Below the pieces are notes generated by a model. That model was given only the letters and a program-made list of their open reading frames with translations, searched no databases and was not told the DNA's origin. From NCBI GenBank assembly GCA_031987605.1, contig DALZZF010000001.1:310001-374000 (forward strand): a stretch of 64,000 nt of DNA. The letters are read 5' to 3'. A program made the translations under genes and the position numbers. Numbering within the stretch: the stretch's first letter is position 1; each line of letters begins with the position of its first letter. This document shows positions 8,067-16,632 of this stretch, piece after piece. Source of the DNA: JAFAGO01 sp031987605 (GTDB lineage Bacteria; Bacteroidota; Bacteroidia; Flavobacteriales; Weeksellaceae).

Positions 8067-10553
8067 ATGAGAAAAATTATCTCCCTGTTGATGGTTTTCG
8101 TTTCCATGACTTATGGATTTAGCCAATCAACAATCGTAGCTGACCCGAATTTTAATCCGCTCGACACTGGAAACAATGCCGGAGACGGTCCTTCAAGTGG
8201 TTTGGAAAAGATTGCAAAACTTCAGGATGGAAGTTATATTATTGTCGGAAATTTCACAAAATACAACGACAAAACAGTAGGGCGTATTGCCAAAATAAAA
8301 AGCGATGGTTCTTTGGATGAGTCTTTTAACGTTGGTGGAGCGGGAGCTGCCGCAACAATTAGTGATATAAAGCTGCAAAGTGACGGGAAAATAATTATCG
8401 CAGGTTCTTTTTTAAGTTATAACGGAACAGCGATAAGCAGAATTGCAAGATTAAATGCAGACGGAACCTTGGATACAAGCTTCAATGTAGGTACCGGATT
8501 CAATAATGCCGTTAGTTTAGTTAATATTCAGTCCGATGGAAAAATAATAGCGGTGGGAAATTTCACCATGTTTAATGATTTTGATGCATTTCGTGTTGTT
8601 CGCCTGAATACCAATGGTTCATTAGATGAAAATTTTGATACTTCTATCGGGGTAAATAATGCCGTAGCAGCGATGGCAATTGATGCTGCAGGAAGAATAC
8701 TGATTGGCGGAAACTTTACTTCGGTAAATGATGTTCCTACTACAAGACTTGCAAGACTGCTTTCCGACGGAACCCTAGATACAACTTTCAATGTCGGGAC
8801 AGGACCAGCTTCAAATGTGTCAACGATTTCCTTGGATGGAAACAAAATTTATCTCGGAGGTTCATTCAATACATACAACGGCGTTGAAAGTAAAAAAATG
8901 ATTCGCCTTAACGAAGACGGAAGTGTGGATTCCAGCTTTAATGTTGGTACCGGTTTTAATGATGGAGTTTATAAAATTGTTCCTTCAGGAAACAAAATTT
9001 ATGCATTTGGAAATTTCATTTCCTACAACGGAACATCCGCAAGCAGAGCATTGCGTTTAAATGAAGACGGTTCTCTGGATACTACTTTTAATCCCGATCA
9101 ACCCGGAGCAGGAGGTTCTATTCTTGATTTTGTAATTCTGGATGATACCCATTACATTGCCACAGGATATTTTAGTGTTTTCAATGGAATAGGCAAACAA
9201 TATATTGTAAAATTCAATGAAGCGGGTGATGTGGATCTGGATTTTAATAAAGGCGTTGGAATAAACAAAGATGTATACTCAGCAGTAGTTCTCGATGATA
9301 AAAGCATCATTTATGGAGGCTCATTCACCATTGTTAATAATTCCGTTGTAAAAAATCTTGCGAAAACAGATGAAGACGGAAATGTGGATGCTGCTTTTGT
9401 TGCTAATCTTGGGCATGGATTTAATAATACTGTAATTGGTGTAAAAAAATTAAGTTCAGGGAAAATTGCCGTAGCAGGAGATTTTACAAAGTTCAACGGA
9501 GAAGATCAGCAGAGAGTTGTAATCCTGAATACCGATGGAACCAAAGACAATAGTTTTGTTACCACTGGATTTGGCGGAAGTATCAGTGCCTTTGAAGAAA
9601 CAGACAACGGCAAAATAGTTTTTGCAGGAAGTTTTACCACGTACAATGGAACTACAATCAATCGTATTGCCAGAGTAAACAGTGATGGTTCTCTCGATAC
9701 TACATTTGATGTGGGAACAGGCTCCGGATCTACGATTAATGCAATTGCAAAGCAAGCGGACGGTAAAATAATTATAGGGGGTTCTTTTAACAGCTTTAAC
9801 GGAACCACCACCAATCGTATTGCACGTTTGAATACAGACGGAAGTGTGGATTCCACCTTTAATATTGGTACCGGTGCCAACTTCCCAATATCTGCCATCA
9901 GTGTTTTGGCAGACGGAAAAATCCTAATCAGTGGAAATTTCACACAGTTCAACGGAATTGCGGTTAACCGTATTGCCCGTTTGAATGCAGATGGTTCTTT
10001 TGATTCCACCTTTAATGTTGGAACGGGTCTCAATGCTACCGCTACACTTTTCAATGTTCAGCCGGACGGAAAAATCATTGTGGTAGGAGATTTCGCTACT
10101 TACAACGGAAATACAGTGAACAGAATTTTCAGAATTAATGATGACGGAATTTACGACAACCTGTTCGATGTAGGAACCAGCGCAAACGGAACCATTCGTA
10201 CTGCAGTGTTTCAGGAAGATCAAAAACTGATTATCGGAGGAGCTTTCACTAATTTTGGTGGAGTAGGCAAAAATCGTCTGGCAAGGCTTCTTTTCACTGA
10301 GGAATCTTTAGCCGTAAATGTTGCCAATATCGGAACCTCTGCCGTATTGTATCCAAATCCTGTACAGTCTGTCTTCAATATTCAAAGCAGCCAGAACATC
10401 AAAGGTGGAAGCATTTATGATGCATCAGGAAGACTTGTTTCCGAATTTACAGGAAACATCGGAAATGCAGAAATCCTAAAACCGGGAATCTACTACATTC
10501 GCACCTGGTCTGAAGATGGAAAAATCAACAGTCTCAAGTTCATTAAAAAATAG
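8067..10553 (+). CDS. delta-60 repeat protein with T9SS type A sorting domain
   Basis: A secreted protein of 828 residues with signal peptide 'MRKIISLLMVFVSMTYGFSQ'. I count 14 delta-60-type repeats of roughly 50 residues, each with the pattern 'DGKIIIGGSF--YNG', then 'RIARLN-DGSLD-TFNVGTG'. The last is partial, and a type A T9SS sorting domain follows ('VLYPNPVQSVFNI' to 'LKFIKK'). Delta-60 repeats probably form propeller blades; 14 would fit two seven-bladed propellers (inference). It lies 6 bases after the previous gene and is followed by a terminator. Repeats 10-13 are the most alike, which suggests recent internal duplication. Likely a cell-surface or released adhesin-like or binding protein; the ligand is unknown. 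Confidence 0.9.
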   Translation: MRKIISLLMVFVSMTYGFSQSTIVADPNFNPLDTGNNAGDGPSSGLEKIAKLQDGSYIIVGNFTKYNDKTVGRIAKIKSDGSLDESFNVGGAGAAATISDIKLQSDGKIIIAGSFLSYNGTAISRIARLNADGTLDTSFNVGTGFNNAVSLVNIQSDGKIIAVGNFTMFNDFDAFRVVRLNTNGSLDENFDTSIGVNNAVAAMAIDAAGRILIGGNFTSVNDVPTTRLARLLSDGTLDTTFNVGTGPASNVSTISLDGNKIYLGGSFNTYNGVESKKMIRLNEDGSVDSSFNVGTGFNDGVYKIVPSGNKIYAFGNFISYNGTSASRALRLNEDGSLDTTFNPDQPGAGGSILDFVILDDTHYIATGYFSVFNGIGKQYIVKFNEAGDVDLDFNKGVGINKDVYSAVVLDDKSIIYGGSFTIVNNSVVKNLAKTDEDGNVDAAFVANLGHGFNNTVIGVKKLSSGKIAVAGDFTKFNGEDQQRVVILNTDGTKDNSFVTTGFGGSISAFEETDNGKIVFAGSFTTYNGTTINRIARVNSDGSLDTTFDVGTGSGSTINAIAKQADGKIIIGGSFNSFNGTTTNRIARLNTDGSVDSTFNIGTGANFPISAISVLADGKILISGNFTQFNGIAVNRIARLNADGSFDSTFNVGTGLNATATLFNVQPDGKIIVVGDFATYNGNTVNRIFRINDDGIYDNLFDVGTSANGTIRTAVFQEDQKLIIGGAFTNFGGVGKNRLARLLFTEESLAVNVANIGTSAVLYPNPVQSVFNIQSSQNIKGGSIYDASGRLVSEFTGNIGNAEILKPGIYYIRTWSEDGKINSLKFIKK

Positions 10554-10565
10554 ATTTATGTAACC

Positions 10566-10606
10566 GCCGGATGATTTTTAATAAGAATTATCCGGCATTT
10601 TTTTTA
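10566..10606 (+). terminator. intrinsic terminator between the delta-60 gene and paralogue 2
   Basis: An 11-bp stem with one G-T pair (GCCGGATGATT/AATTATCCGGC), a 9-nt loop and a run of eight Ts. It ends only about 13 bases before the next start codon, so it may attenuate rather than fully insulate the downstream gene. Confidence 0.8.
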
Positions 10607-10618
10607 TACCAAATTATT

Positions 10619-12223
10619 ATGAAGAATTTTTATCTATTACTGATGTTGTTTACCGCAACATTATTTTCAGCACAGTGGAATACCAACGTTTTGGAGAACA
10701 TGCCGGTTTCTCCTGTAAAGGCAGAAGTAAATTATACCGCGACCACTTCGGACGGGAAAACCTACGTTGTATTCTGGGAAAAAGGCGACGGATTTTATTA
10801 CCGTTTGCGTGTGCAGCTTTTAACTTCAACTGGTGAAAAATTATTTGGAGAAGAAGGAATGCTCGTAAACGATACAGCGGTGATGAGTTCATTTATCCAA
10901 ACGATGGACATTGCACTGGACAGTCAGGACAATCTGTATCTTACTTTTGTAGGAACAAGCAACGGAATAGGATATGTAAATAAAATTTCACCCAGCGGTG
11001 AAAATCTTTGGGGAAGCCAAGGCGTACAGATTGAAACCAATTCTGTAACACAAGTAAAATTACTGAACTTGGACTCTAATGTTGTTGTAGCCTACATCAA
11101 AACTGGGAAAGGCTATCTTAAAGGCTTTGAAGGTGAATCCGGAAATGAACTTTGGGCAGAACCCATCTTTTTGAACAGTCCGCAAACCGGATTGAATTAT
11201 ACCAGTGTTTCCGAAATGGGAGCGTTTGCAGACGGAAGTTTTATTGTCACCTATATTGCAAGAGATCTTGCATACAATATGAGAGGAGCCGTTTTTGCCC
11301 AGCGTTTTTTGGCGGACGGATCTCCGGTATGGAGCGAACCACTTAAAGTAACCTCTGTGGCGGGAGCAACATTCAACCGTCGTTATAATGTTTTTGCCGA
11401 TGCTGATAACTTTTATATCGGCTTTACCTTATATGTTTCTACCTTAGGCAAGAATGTATATTACACCCAAAAAATTGGGAAAGATGGCACTCTTCCTTGG
11501 GGATTGGATGGAAAAAAATTCTCTACCGAAGTATACGATCAGTCAGAAATAAGACTTGTTGAAAAAGATAACAAAATATGGGCACTCGGAAATTACAAGA
11601 ATACAACTCTTGCAGGGATTTATTTGCAACAATATGATAAAGAATCCGGAGAAGCCACTTATGATACACCGAAAATGATTTACAATGTAACCGGTGATAA
11701 AACTCTGCTGAATGTAACTGATCTTAAAGTATTTGCAAGTGGACATCTGGGTTTTGTCACTCAAAACAAAATCAGTCCTTCTGTGGCACTTATTTATACA
11801 TTGGTTATTTTGGATGAAGAAGGAGATATTTACCATGAGTTTGAAATGACTGCCGAAACCAAAAAAACATGGCCAACACTTAGTGTGTTTAATCAACAGG
11901 CAATTTTGGTTTGGCAGGACGGAAGAGATGCAACCAAATCGCAAATCTATGCTCAGAATTATATTCTGGATACTGAATCTCTGCAAACCTCGAATTCTCC
12001 AATCGGTTTATTTCAGGTATATCCAAACCCTGTAATTTCAGAAATCAATATCAAAACCAACGAAAACATCAAAACATCTGCAGTATATGATCTTTCCGGT
12101 AAAATGGTTCTTACCTCAAAAGTGAAAACCATTGATGTGAGAACTCTGAAACCGGGAGTTTACATTCTCAAAACCACTTTTGAAAACGGCAAATCTGCCA
12201 CTTCAAAACTCATTAAAAAGTAA
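10619..12223 (+). CDS. T9SS-exported protein with type A sorting domain (paralogue 2)
   Basis: A secreted protein of 534 residues. The ATG at 10619 gives a standard signal peptide ('MKNFYLLLMLFTATLFSAQ'). An upstream in-frame start would lie inside the terminator hairpin and is rejected. It shares its plan and many short segments with the product of the gene at 6426: 'TTSDGKTYVVF', 'GEEGMLVNDTAVMSSF', 'DGTLPWGLDGKKFSTE'. The C-terminal ~70 residues are a type A T9SS sorting domain ('VYPNPVISEINI', 'KPGVYILKT', 'SKLIKK'). The pair probably arose by duplication around the delta-60 gene. No catalytic motif is visible, and surface binding is the best guess. Confidence 0.88.
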   Translation: MKNFYLLLMLFTATLFSAQWNTNVLENMPVSPVKAEVNYTATTSDGKTYVVFWEKGDGFYYRLRVQLLTSTGEKLFGEEGMLVNDTAVMSSFIQTMDIALDSQDNLYLTFVGTSNGIGYVNKISPSGENLWGSQGVQIETNSVTQVKLLNLDSNVVVAYIKTGKGYLKGFEGESGNELWAEPIFLNSPQTGLNYTSVSEMGAFADGSFIVTYIARDLAYNMRGAVFAQRFLADGSPVWSEPLKVTSVAGATFNRRYNVFADADNFYIGFTLYVSTLGKNVYYTQKIGKDGTLPWGLDGKKFSTEVYDQSEIRLVEKDNKIWALGNYKNTTLAGIYLQQYDKESGEATYDTPKMIYNVTGDKTLLNVTDLKVFASGHLGFVTQNKISPSVALIYTLVILDEEGDIYHEFEMTAETKKTWPTLSVFNQQAILVWQDGRDATKSQIYAQNYILDTESLQTSNSPIGLFQVYPNPVISEINIKTNENIKTSAVYDLSGKMVLTSKVKTIDVRTLKPGVYILKTTFENGKSATSKLIKK

Positions 12224-12232
12224 ATTTGAAAG

Positions 12233-12262
12233 AAGCCCGAAAATAGTTTCGGGCTTTATTGT
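12233..12262 (+). terminator. intrinsic terminator after T9SS paralogue 2
   Basis: Stem AAGCCCGAAA/TTTCGGGCTT with a 4-nt loop, followed by T-rich sequence, 10 bases after the stop codon. It closes the T9SS cluster. Confidence 0.85.
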
Positions 12263-12351
12263 GCCTTTTTGTATACGTTTTGCCCCATTAATTGCGTTTT
12301 TATTTCATGTAAAAGAGAATTTAAAATTTTCTAAAAAACAATATTAATTAT

Positions 12352-12359
12352 TACATTTG
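12352..12359 (+). promoter_or_regulatory. putative promoter, -7 element TACATTTG
   Basis: Exact TAnnTTTG match 16 bases before the lipoprotein start at 12375. No clear -33 TTTG is visible. Confidence 0.55.
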
Positions 12360-12374
12360 CAACAAATTACATCA

Positions 12375-13265
12375 ATGAAGAACTATTTTCCTATTTTTAT
12401 ATTGATTTTCGGTGCACTTTTTCTTTTTTCCTGCGATGCAAAAAGAACAGAAGACGGAGATTTGCTTTTCGGGCTAGACCCTGTAGATCCGAATCCTGAT
12501 CCGTCTCCGGTGCAACACACCAAACTATTGAGTAAATATGTTTATACCTATGCAGATGGAGAAGTTGTATCTGCAACTTATACTTATAACTCTGGAGTTT
12601 TAGTTTCTTCCAAGCTCATTGAAGAAGAGCAAATAACCGATTTTACGCTAACCTACGACGGAAGTACTCTTTCAAAAATAAAAGTGGATATTAATGATGG
12701 AACAGAGGTTACCACGGCAAGCTTTGATCTGCAGTATACGGCAAGCCAATTAGTTAAATCAACCGGGGTGTTTTCTGGAAACGGAGAGTCTGTATATGTT
12801 GATAGTGATTTCACTTATGTTTCAGGACAATTAAGCAATATTAATACAAAGTATACTCATGAAGATCCCGAACATCCGGGTACTTTTTTGGATGTAATGG
12901 CGTTAACCAGTAACCTGCAATACGCCGGAAATAATATTTCCCTATGGAAGTTTACAACAAAACATGCACAAATAGGACCTGTTATAATTCCGGAAATTAC
13001 TGTAGAAAATACCATTTCAAGTTACGATACCAATAAAAATCCGTTTAATACTTTACCAAAGGCTTTTACGATTGCTACCGGCCATTTTTCCACTTCAAGC
13101 AGTGCGTTTACAGGGCTTTCTTCTAATAATTTTAAAAAACTGAACGCATTGGTAATGGGTACAAGCGAGACAGCAAATTTTTCTTATGAATATAATGCGG
13201 ACGGATACCCCACAAAAGCAACTTCAGAACAGGGAACAATTATCTACGAATACATTCCAAGATAA
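12375..13265 (+). CDS. hypothetical lipoprotein
   Basis: A 296-residue protein whose start at 12375 gives a type II signal peptide with lipobox Cys ('IFGALFLFSC', about residue 20); six extra upstream residues in the same frame are not signal-like. After a Pro/Asp-rich linker ('DPVDPNPDPSP') the protein is a series of beta-rich units such as 'YTYNSGVLVSSKLIEE' and 'FSYEYNADGYPTKATS', similar in feel to RHS/YD-type or DUF4595-like strands of Bacteroidetes lipoproteins. I cannot assign a family. It is 6 bases upstream of pth and likely co-transcribed with it from the promoter at 12352. Expected to be anchored in the envelope. Confidence 0.8.
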   Translation: MKNYFPIFILIFGALFLFSCDAKRTEDGDLLFGLDPVDPNPDPSPVQHTKLLSKYVYTYADGEVVSATYTYNSGVLVSSKLIEEEQITDFTLTYDGSTLSKIKVDINDGTEVTTASFDLQYTASQLVKSTGVFSGNGESVYVDSDFTYVSGQLSNINTKYTHEDPEHPGTFLDVMALTSNLQYAGNNISLWKFTTKHAQIGPVIIPEITVENTISSYDTNKNPFNTLPKAFTIATGHFSTSSSAFTGLSSNNFKKLNALVMGTSETANFSYEYNADGYPTKATSEQGTIIYEYIPR

Positions 13266-13271
13266 AATTTA

Positions 13272-13835
13272 ATGAAATACTTAATCGTCGGAATCGGCAA
13301 TAAAGGAGAAGAATATAAAGAAACCCGGCATAATGTCGGGTTTAAAATTGTTGAAAAAATAGCAGAGAAACTGGACGTTCCTTTTAATACCGCCAATTTC
13401 GGTTGGTTGGCAGAAGGAAAATACAAAGGCAGAAAAGTATTTCTTTTAAAGCCGGATACGTATGTCAATCTGTCGGGAAGCGCCGTAAAATTCTGGATGC
13501 AGAAGGAAAATATTCCGCTCGAAAATGTACTGATTATTACCGATGATCTGGCTTTGCCTTTCGGAACATTGCGTTTGAAAGGAAAAGGTTCAGATGCAGG
13601 GCACAACGGTTTGAAAGACATTCAGAATAAATTGCAATCTCAGAATTATGCCCGTTTACGTTTCGGGATTTCCTCCGATTTTGAAAAAGGCAGACAGGTG
13701 GATTACGTAATCGGAGAATGGAGTGAAGAGGAAAAAGAGAAACTCCAGGAACGCATCACATTTTTTGCGGATGCTGCTTTGTCCTTCGTCTTTGCAGGAC
13801 TTTCCAATACCATGAATACCTTCAACGGGAAATAA
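13272..13835 (+). CDS. pth: peptidyl-tRNA hydrolase
   Basis: Hydrolyses peptidyl-tRNA released by stalled ribosomes and recycles the tRNA in the cytoplasm. The 187-residue length is typical. The family's active-site residues are visible: N10 in 'GIGNKGEEY', H20 in 'ETRHNVGF', N66 in 'PDTYVNLSG', an Asp at 91-92 in 'IITDDLALPFG', and N112 in 'DAGHNGLKDI'. It follows the lipoprotein gene by 6 bases and is followed directly by a hairpin that serves the convergent carbonic anhydrase gene. Confidence 0.96.
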   Translation: MKYLIVGIGNKGEEYKETRHNVGFKIVEKIAEKLDVPFNTANFGWLAEGKYKGRKVFLLKPDTYVNLSGSAVKFWMQKENIPLENVLIITDDLALPFGTLRLKGKGSDAGHNGLKDIQNKLQSQNYARLRFGISSDFEKGRQVDYVIGEWSEEEKEKLQERITFFADAALSFVFAGLSNTMNTFNGK

Positions 13836-13864
13836 AAAGGAGCCGGAAACTGAATTCCGACTCC
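13834..13864 (-). terminator. terminator of the carbonic anhydrase/SulP operon
   Basis: On the minus strand the stem GGAGTCGGAA/TTCCGGCTCC (one mismatch, 6-nt loop) is followed by TTTTT. It lies between convergent pth and the carbonic anhydrase gene, and its T-run abuts the pth stop codon. Confidence 0.7.
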
Positions 13865-13903
13865 CAAAGAGAACTATTTATAAAAAATAGAAAAAAGCCT
13901 GAT

Positions 13904-14539
13904 TTAAAGCCAGGTTACAACACCTGTTTCCACATCATAATTGGCACCGACAATTTTTATTTTGCCTTCTTTCTCCAATATTCTCAGGGTGGAACTCTGG
14001 TGGCGGATGTCTTCCAGTGTCTTTTCAACATTGTGATGATTCAGACGTTCCAGAAGATCTGCGTTTTTGGATGAGCGTTCTTCACCCTCATTAATAATAT
14101 CTTCAATCAAAGGATCGAAATGATAGATTAAATGGTTCAGGTTGTCCATTCCCAAGTTTTCAATTTTGGCAGCATCAAGACCTCCTTTCAATGCGCCGCA
14201 TTTGGAGTGTCCCAATACAACGACCAGTTTGGACCCTGCCACATTACAGCCAAATTCCATAGATCCCAGAATGTCCTGATTTACAAAATTTCCGGCAATT
14301 CTCACACTGAAAATATCGCCTAATCCCTGATCGAAAACCAGTTCTGCGGAAACACGGCTGTCGATACAGCTCAACACAACAGCAAACGGCCATTGTCCTT
14401 CTCTTGTATCGTTTACCTGTTCCAGTAAATTGCGGTTTACTTTCAGGTTATTTACAAATCTTTCATTTCCTTCTTTCAGGAATTGTAGGGCTTTGTCTGG
14501 GGTTATCGTTGCTTGAGTTTCTGAAGTATGTGCTTTCAT
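13904..14539 (-). CDS. beta-class carbonic anhydrase (second of the operon)
   Basis: Interconverts CO2 and bicarbonate. The 211-residue protein has the full zinc site of the beta class: C58, D60 and R62 in 'SCIDSRVSAE', and H111 and C114 in 'GHSKCGAL'. No signal peptide is present ('MKAHTSETQATITPDKALQF'), so it is cytoplasmic. It lies 87 bases downstream of the SulP transporter gene and ends at a terminator, consistent with the last place in a four-gene operon. Pairing with SulP suggests it converts transported bicarbonate, or makes bicarbonate for carboxylases (inference). It is clearly different from the carbonic anhydrase encoded at 16633. Confidence 0.93.
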   Translation of the reverse strand: MKAHTSETQATITPDKALQFLKEGNERFVNNLKVNRNLLEQVNDTREGQWPFAVVLSCIDSRVSAELVFDQGLGDIFSVRIAGNFVNQDILGSMEFGCNVAGSKLVVVLGHSKCGALKGGLDAAKIENLGMDNLNHLIYHFDPLIEDIINEGEERSSKNADLLERLNHHNVEKTLEDIRHQSSTLRILEKEGKIKIVGANYDVETGVVTWL

Positions 14540-14626
14540 TTGTTTTAAATTTATAAAGTGTATGAATGTATTTCCGGTTTTACATAATCGGAAAATTGAT
14601 ATTTTATTGAATTGATTTTCTGTGAA

Positions 14627-16222
14627 TTACATTGCTCTTCTGTGCTTAATCACGATATGTGAATCTTCATCTTTAGCATAATCCTGATAGGATGTACGGA
14701 AACCAAGAAGTTCTACCTCGATGTTTTCTTCTTTCGCACGAACATTTGCAAAATCCTGAATCATTTCCAGAACATCGGTGGTAATGTAGGAAGTTTGTCG
14801 CGCATCGAAAGTAATCTTGGATCCGGGATTAATATTTTTCAATGTTTTTTTAATCGCTGCTTTATTCAGGAAGGAAACCTCCTCGGAAAGTTTGATGGTA
14901 AATTCATCGGTATCATCCAGTTCTTCGCGGCTCAGATAATAGGCACGTTTCATATTTCCCTGCAAAATATAGAATACGGAAATGGCAAGACCAATTCCCA
15001 CTCCTTTCAGAAGATCGGTAAAAACCACCGCAAGAACGGTTGCCACAAACGGAATAAACTGGAATTTTCCCAAATGCCAGAAATGTTTGAATGTCGCCGG
15101 CTTTGCCAATTTATATCCTACTAAAATCAAAACGGCAGCAAGAGTAGCCAATGGAATTTTATTCAAAACTACAGGAATGGTCAATACACAAATCAGCAAT
15201 AAAACACCATGGATAATTGCAGAAATTTTTGATGTTGCACCTGCGCTTGCATTTGCGGAACTACGAACCACAACCGAAGTCATCGGTAATCCGCCAATTA
15301 ATGAACTGACCACATTTCCGATTCCCTGTGCTCTCAGTTCAAGATTGGTGTCGGTTATTCTTCTTCGTGTATCCAAACGGTCGGACGCTTCAATACACAA
15401 AAGTGTTTCAATAGAAGCGACAATGGCAATCGTGGCTCCGGCAATCCATACTTTAGGATTGGTAAATCCTGTAATGTCGGGAAAAGTGAGCATATTTTTG
15501 TAATCTTCAAAAGATTGAGGAACCGCTAACGGAACCAAATGTTCTGAACTAATAGCAAGCGGACTTCCGGTTCGGATGAAGATTTCATTTAAAATAATTC
15601 CTGTTGCTACTGCAACCAACGCGCCCGGCACAAATTTTAATTTTTTTAAACTCGGGATATTGTCCCATGCGAGCAAAATTGCCATGGATACAACCGTTAC
15701 GATCACTGCTCCGGGATGTATCGCCTGGAATGCTTCTGTGAAAACGCTGAAATTAATTCCGTTATCAAAAAGGGTTTCTTTACCCTCATAATCTTTATCG
15801 AAACCTACGGCATGCTTTAACTGTTGAAGGATAATTATCACTCCGATACCGGCGAGCATTCCTTCAATCACGTTGTTCGGGAAATAATTGGAGATACTTC
15901 CGGCACGGATAAATCCGAGTATCAGCTGAATAACTCCGGCAATAATCCCGGCGCAAAGGAAGAGTTCAAAAGCGCCTAAATCCATAATGGCGGTAAATAC
16001 AATGGCGGTTAATCCTGCTGCAGGACCCGAAACGGAAATGTTGGAATTACTGATGTATCCAACAACGATACCGCCGATAATTCCTGAAATAATTCCTGAT
16101 AAAGGTGGCGCTCCCGATGCTAATGCGATACCTAAACACAATGGGAGAGCGACTAAAAATACGACTAATCCGGAAGGAAAATTTTCTTTAATTCCTCCGA
16201 TTAGAGATGTTGCTTTTTTCAT
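14627..16222 (-). CDS. SulP-family inorganic anion transporter with STAS domain
   Basis: An inner-membrane transporter of 531 residues. The N-terminal ~420 residues hold about a dozen hydrophobic segments with SulP signatures such as 'FPSGLVVFLVALPLCLGIAL', 'SVSGPAAGLTAIVF' and 'GGLPMTSVVVRSSANASAGA'. The C-terminal ~100 residues form a short STAS-like domain ('SKITFDARQTSYITTDVLEM'). Family members carry sulfate, bicarbonate or other anions. Two carbonic anhydrase genes on the same strand favour bicarbonate, in the manner of BicA-like SulP proteins, but the substrate cannot be read from the sequence. It lies 114 bases after the small exported protein gene. The long plus-strand frames overlying it are shadows. 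Confidence 0.92.
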   Translation of the reverse strand: MKKATSLIGGIKENFPSGLVVFLVALPLCLGIALASGAPPLSGIISGIIGGIVVGYISNSNISVSGPAAGLTAIVFTAIMDLGAFELFLCAGIIAGVIQLILGFIRAGSISNYFPNNVIEGMLAGIGVIIILQQLKHAVGFDKDYEGKETLFDNGINFSVFTEAFQAIHPGAVIVTVVSMAILLAWDNIPSLKKLKFVPGALVAVATGIILNEIFIRTGSPLAISSEHLVPLAVPQSFEDYKNMLTFPDITGFTNPKVWIAGATIAIVASIETLLCIEASDRLDTRRRITDTNLELRAQGIGNVVSSLIGGLPMTSVVVRSSANASAGATSKISAIIHGVLLLICVLTIPVVLNKIPLATLAAVLILVGYKLAKPATFKHFWHLGKFQFIPFVATVLAVVFTDLLKGVGIGLAISVFYILQGNMKRAYYLSREELDDTDEFTIKLSEEVSFLNKAAIKKTLKNINPGSKITFDARQTSYITTDVLEMIQDFANVRAKEENIEVELLGFRTSYQDYAKDEDSHIVIKHRRAM

Positions 16223-16336
16223 AATAATACAATAATTCTTTTTGACAATCAGTGAGTTGTCATAAAAAGGGAATAACTTAAATCAATGTTTTAATACTTG
16301 CACAAAGGGATTCTGTGCAAAAATTTTGAGGATAAG

Positions 16337-16630
16337 TTAAACTTCGGGAGGCGGTGACGTAATGGAAATGTAGGGCGAACACAAAGAACGCTCGCTCCGG
16401 GTAATGAAATTCTTATTTTGGGAGTCTCCCTCGAAAAATTTTAGAAACTCGTGAACATCTAATGTTTTCGGGAGTGCTTTTTCAAAAGTTATACTGCTGA
16501 AGCCATGGTTTTCTTCCTCGTTTACCACGATACTGGTTTGCGGTATTTCCCAATCAATCACCGCTGCAATACTTGGTAATGCAGTGAAATTAAGGAAAAT
16601 CAGCAAAGTGATAAGGCTTCGTAACTTCAT
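16337..16630 (-). CDS. small exported protein of unknown function between carbonic anhydrase and SulP genes
   Basis: A 97-residue protein with a clear Sec signal peptide ('MKLRSLITLLIFLNFTALPS', cleavage probably after SIAA). The mature part is about 73 residues with no known domain that I recognise; it ends in a striking 'CSPYISITSPPPEV'. It starts 2 bases after the stop of the carbonic anhydrase gene, so co-transcription is almost certain and translational coupling likely. A periplasmic or inner-membrane-face role linked to anion or CO2 handling is possible (inference). Confidence 0.75.
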   Translation of the reverse strand: MKLRSLITLLIFLNFTALPSIAAVIDWEIPQTSIVVNEEENHGFSSITFEKALPKTLDVHEFLKFFEGDSQNKNFITRSERSLCSPYISITSPPPEV

Positions 16631-16632
16631 TT

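Noticed and set aside
9506..10054. 182-residue minus-strand frame inside the delta-60 repeat gene
   Set aside because: It repeats with the same period as the delta-60 units and simply mirrors them; no start context or family resemblance.
14982..15503. 173-residue plus-strand frame over the SulP gene
   Set aside because: Lies wholly antisense to well-conserved membrane segments; no recognisable domain.
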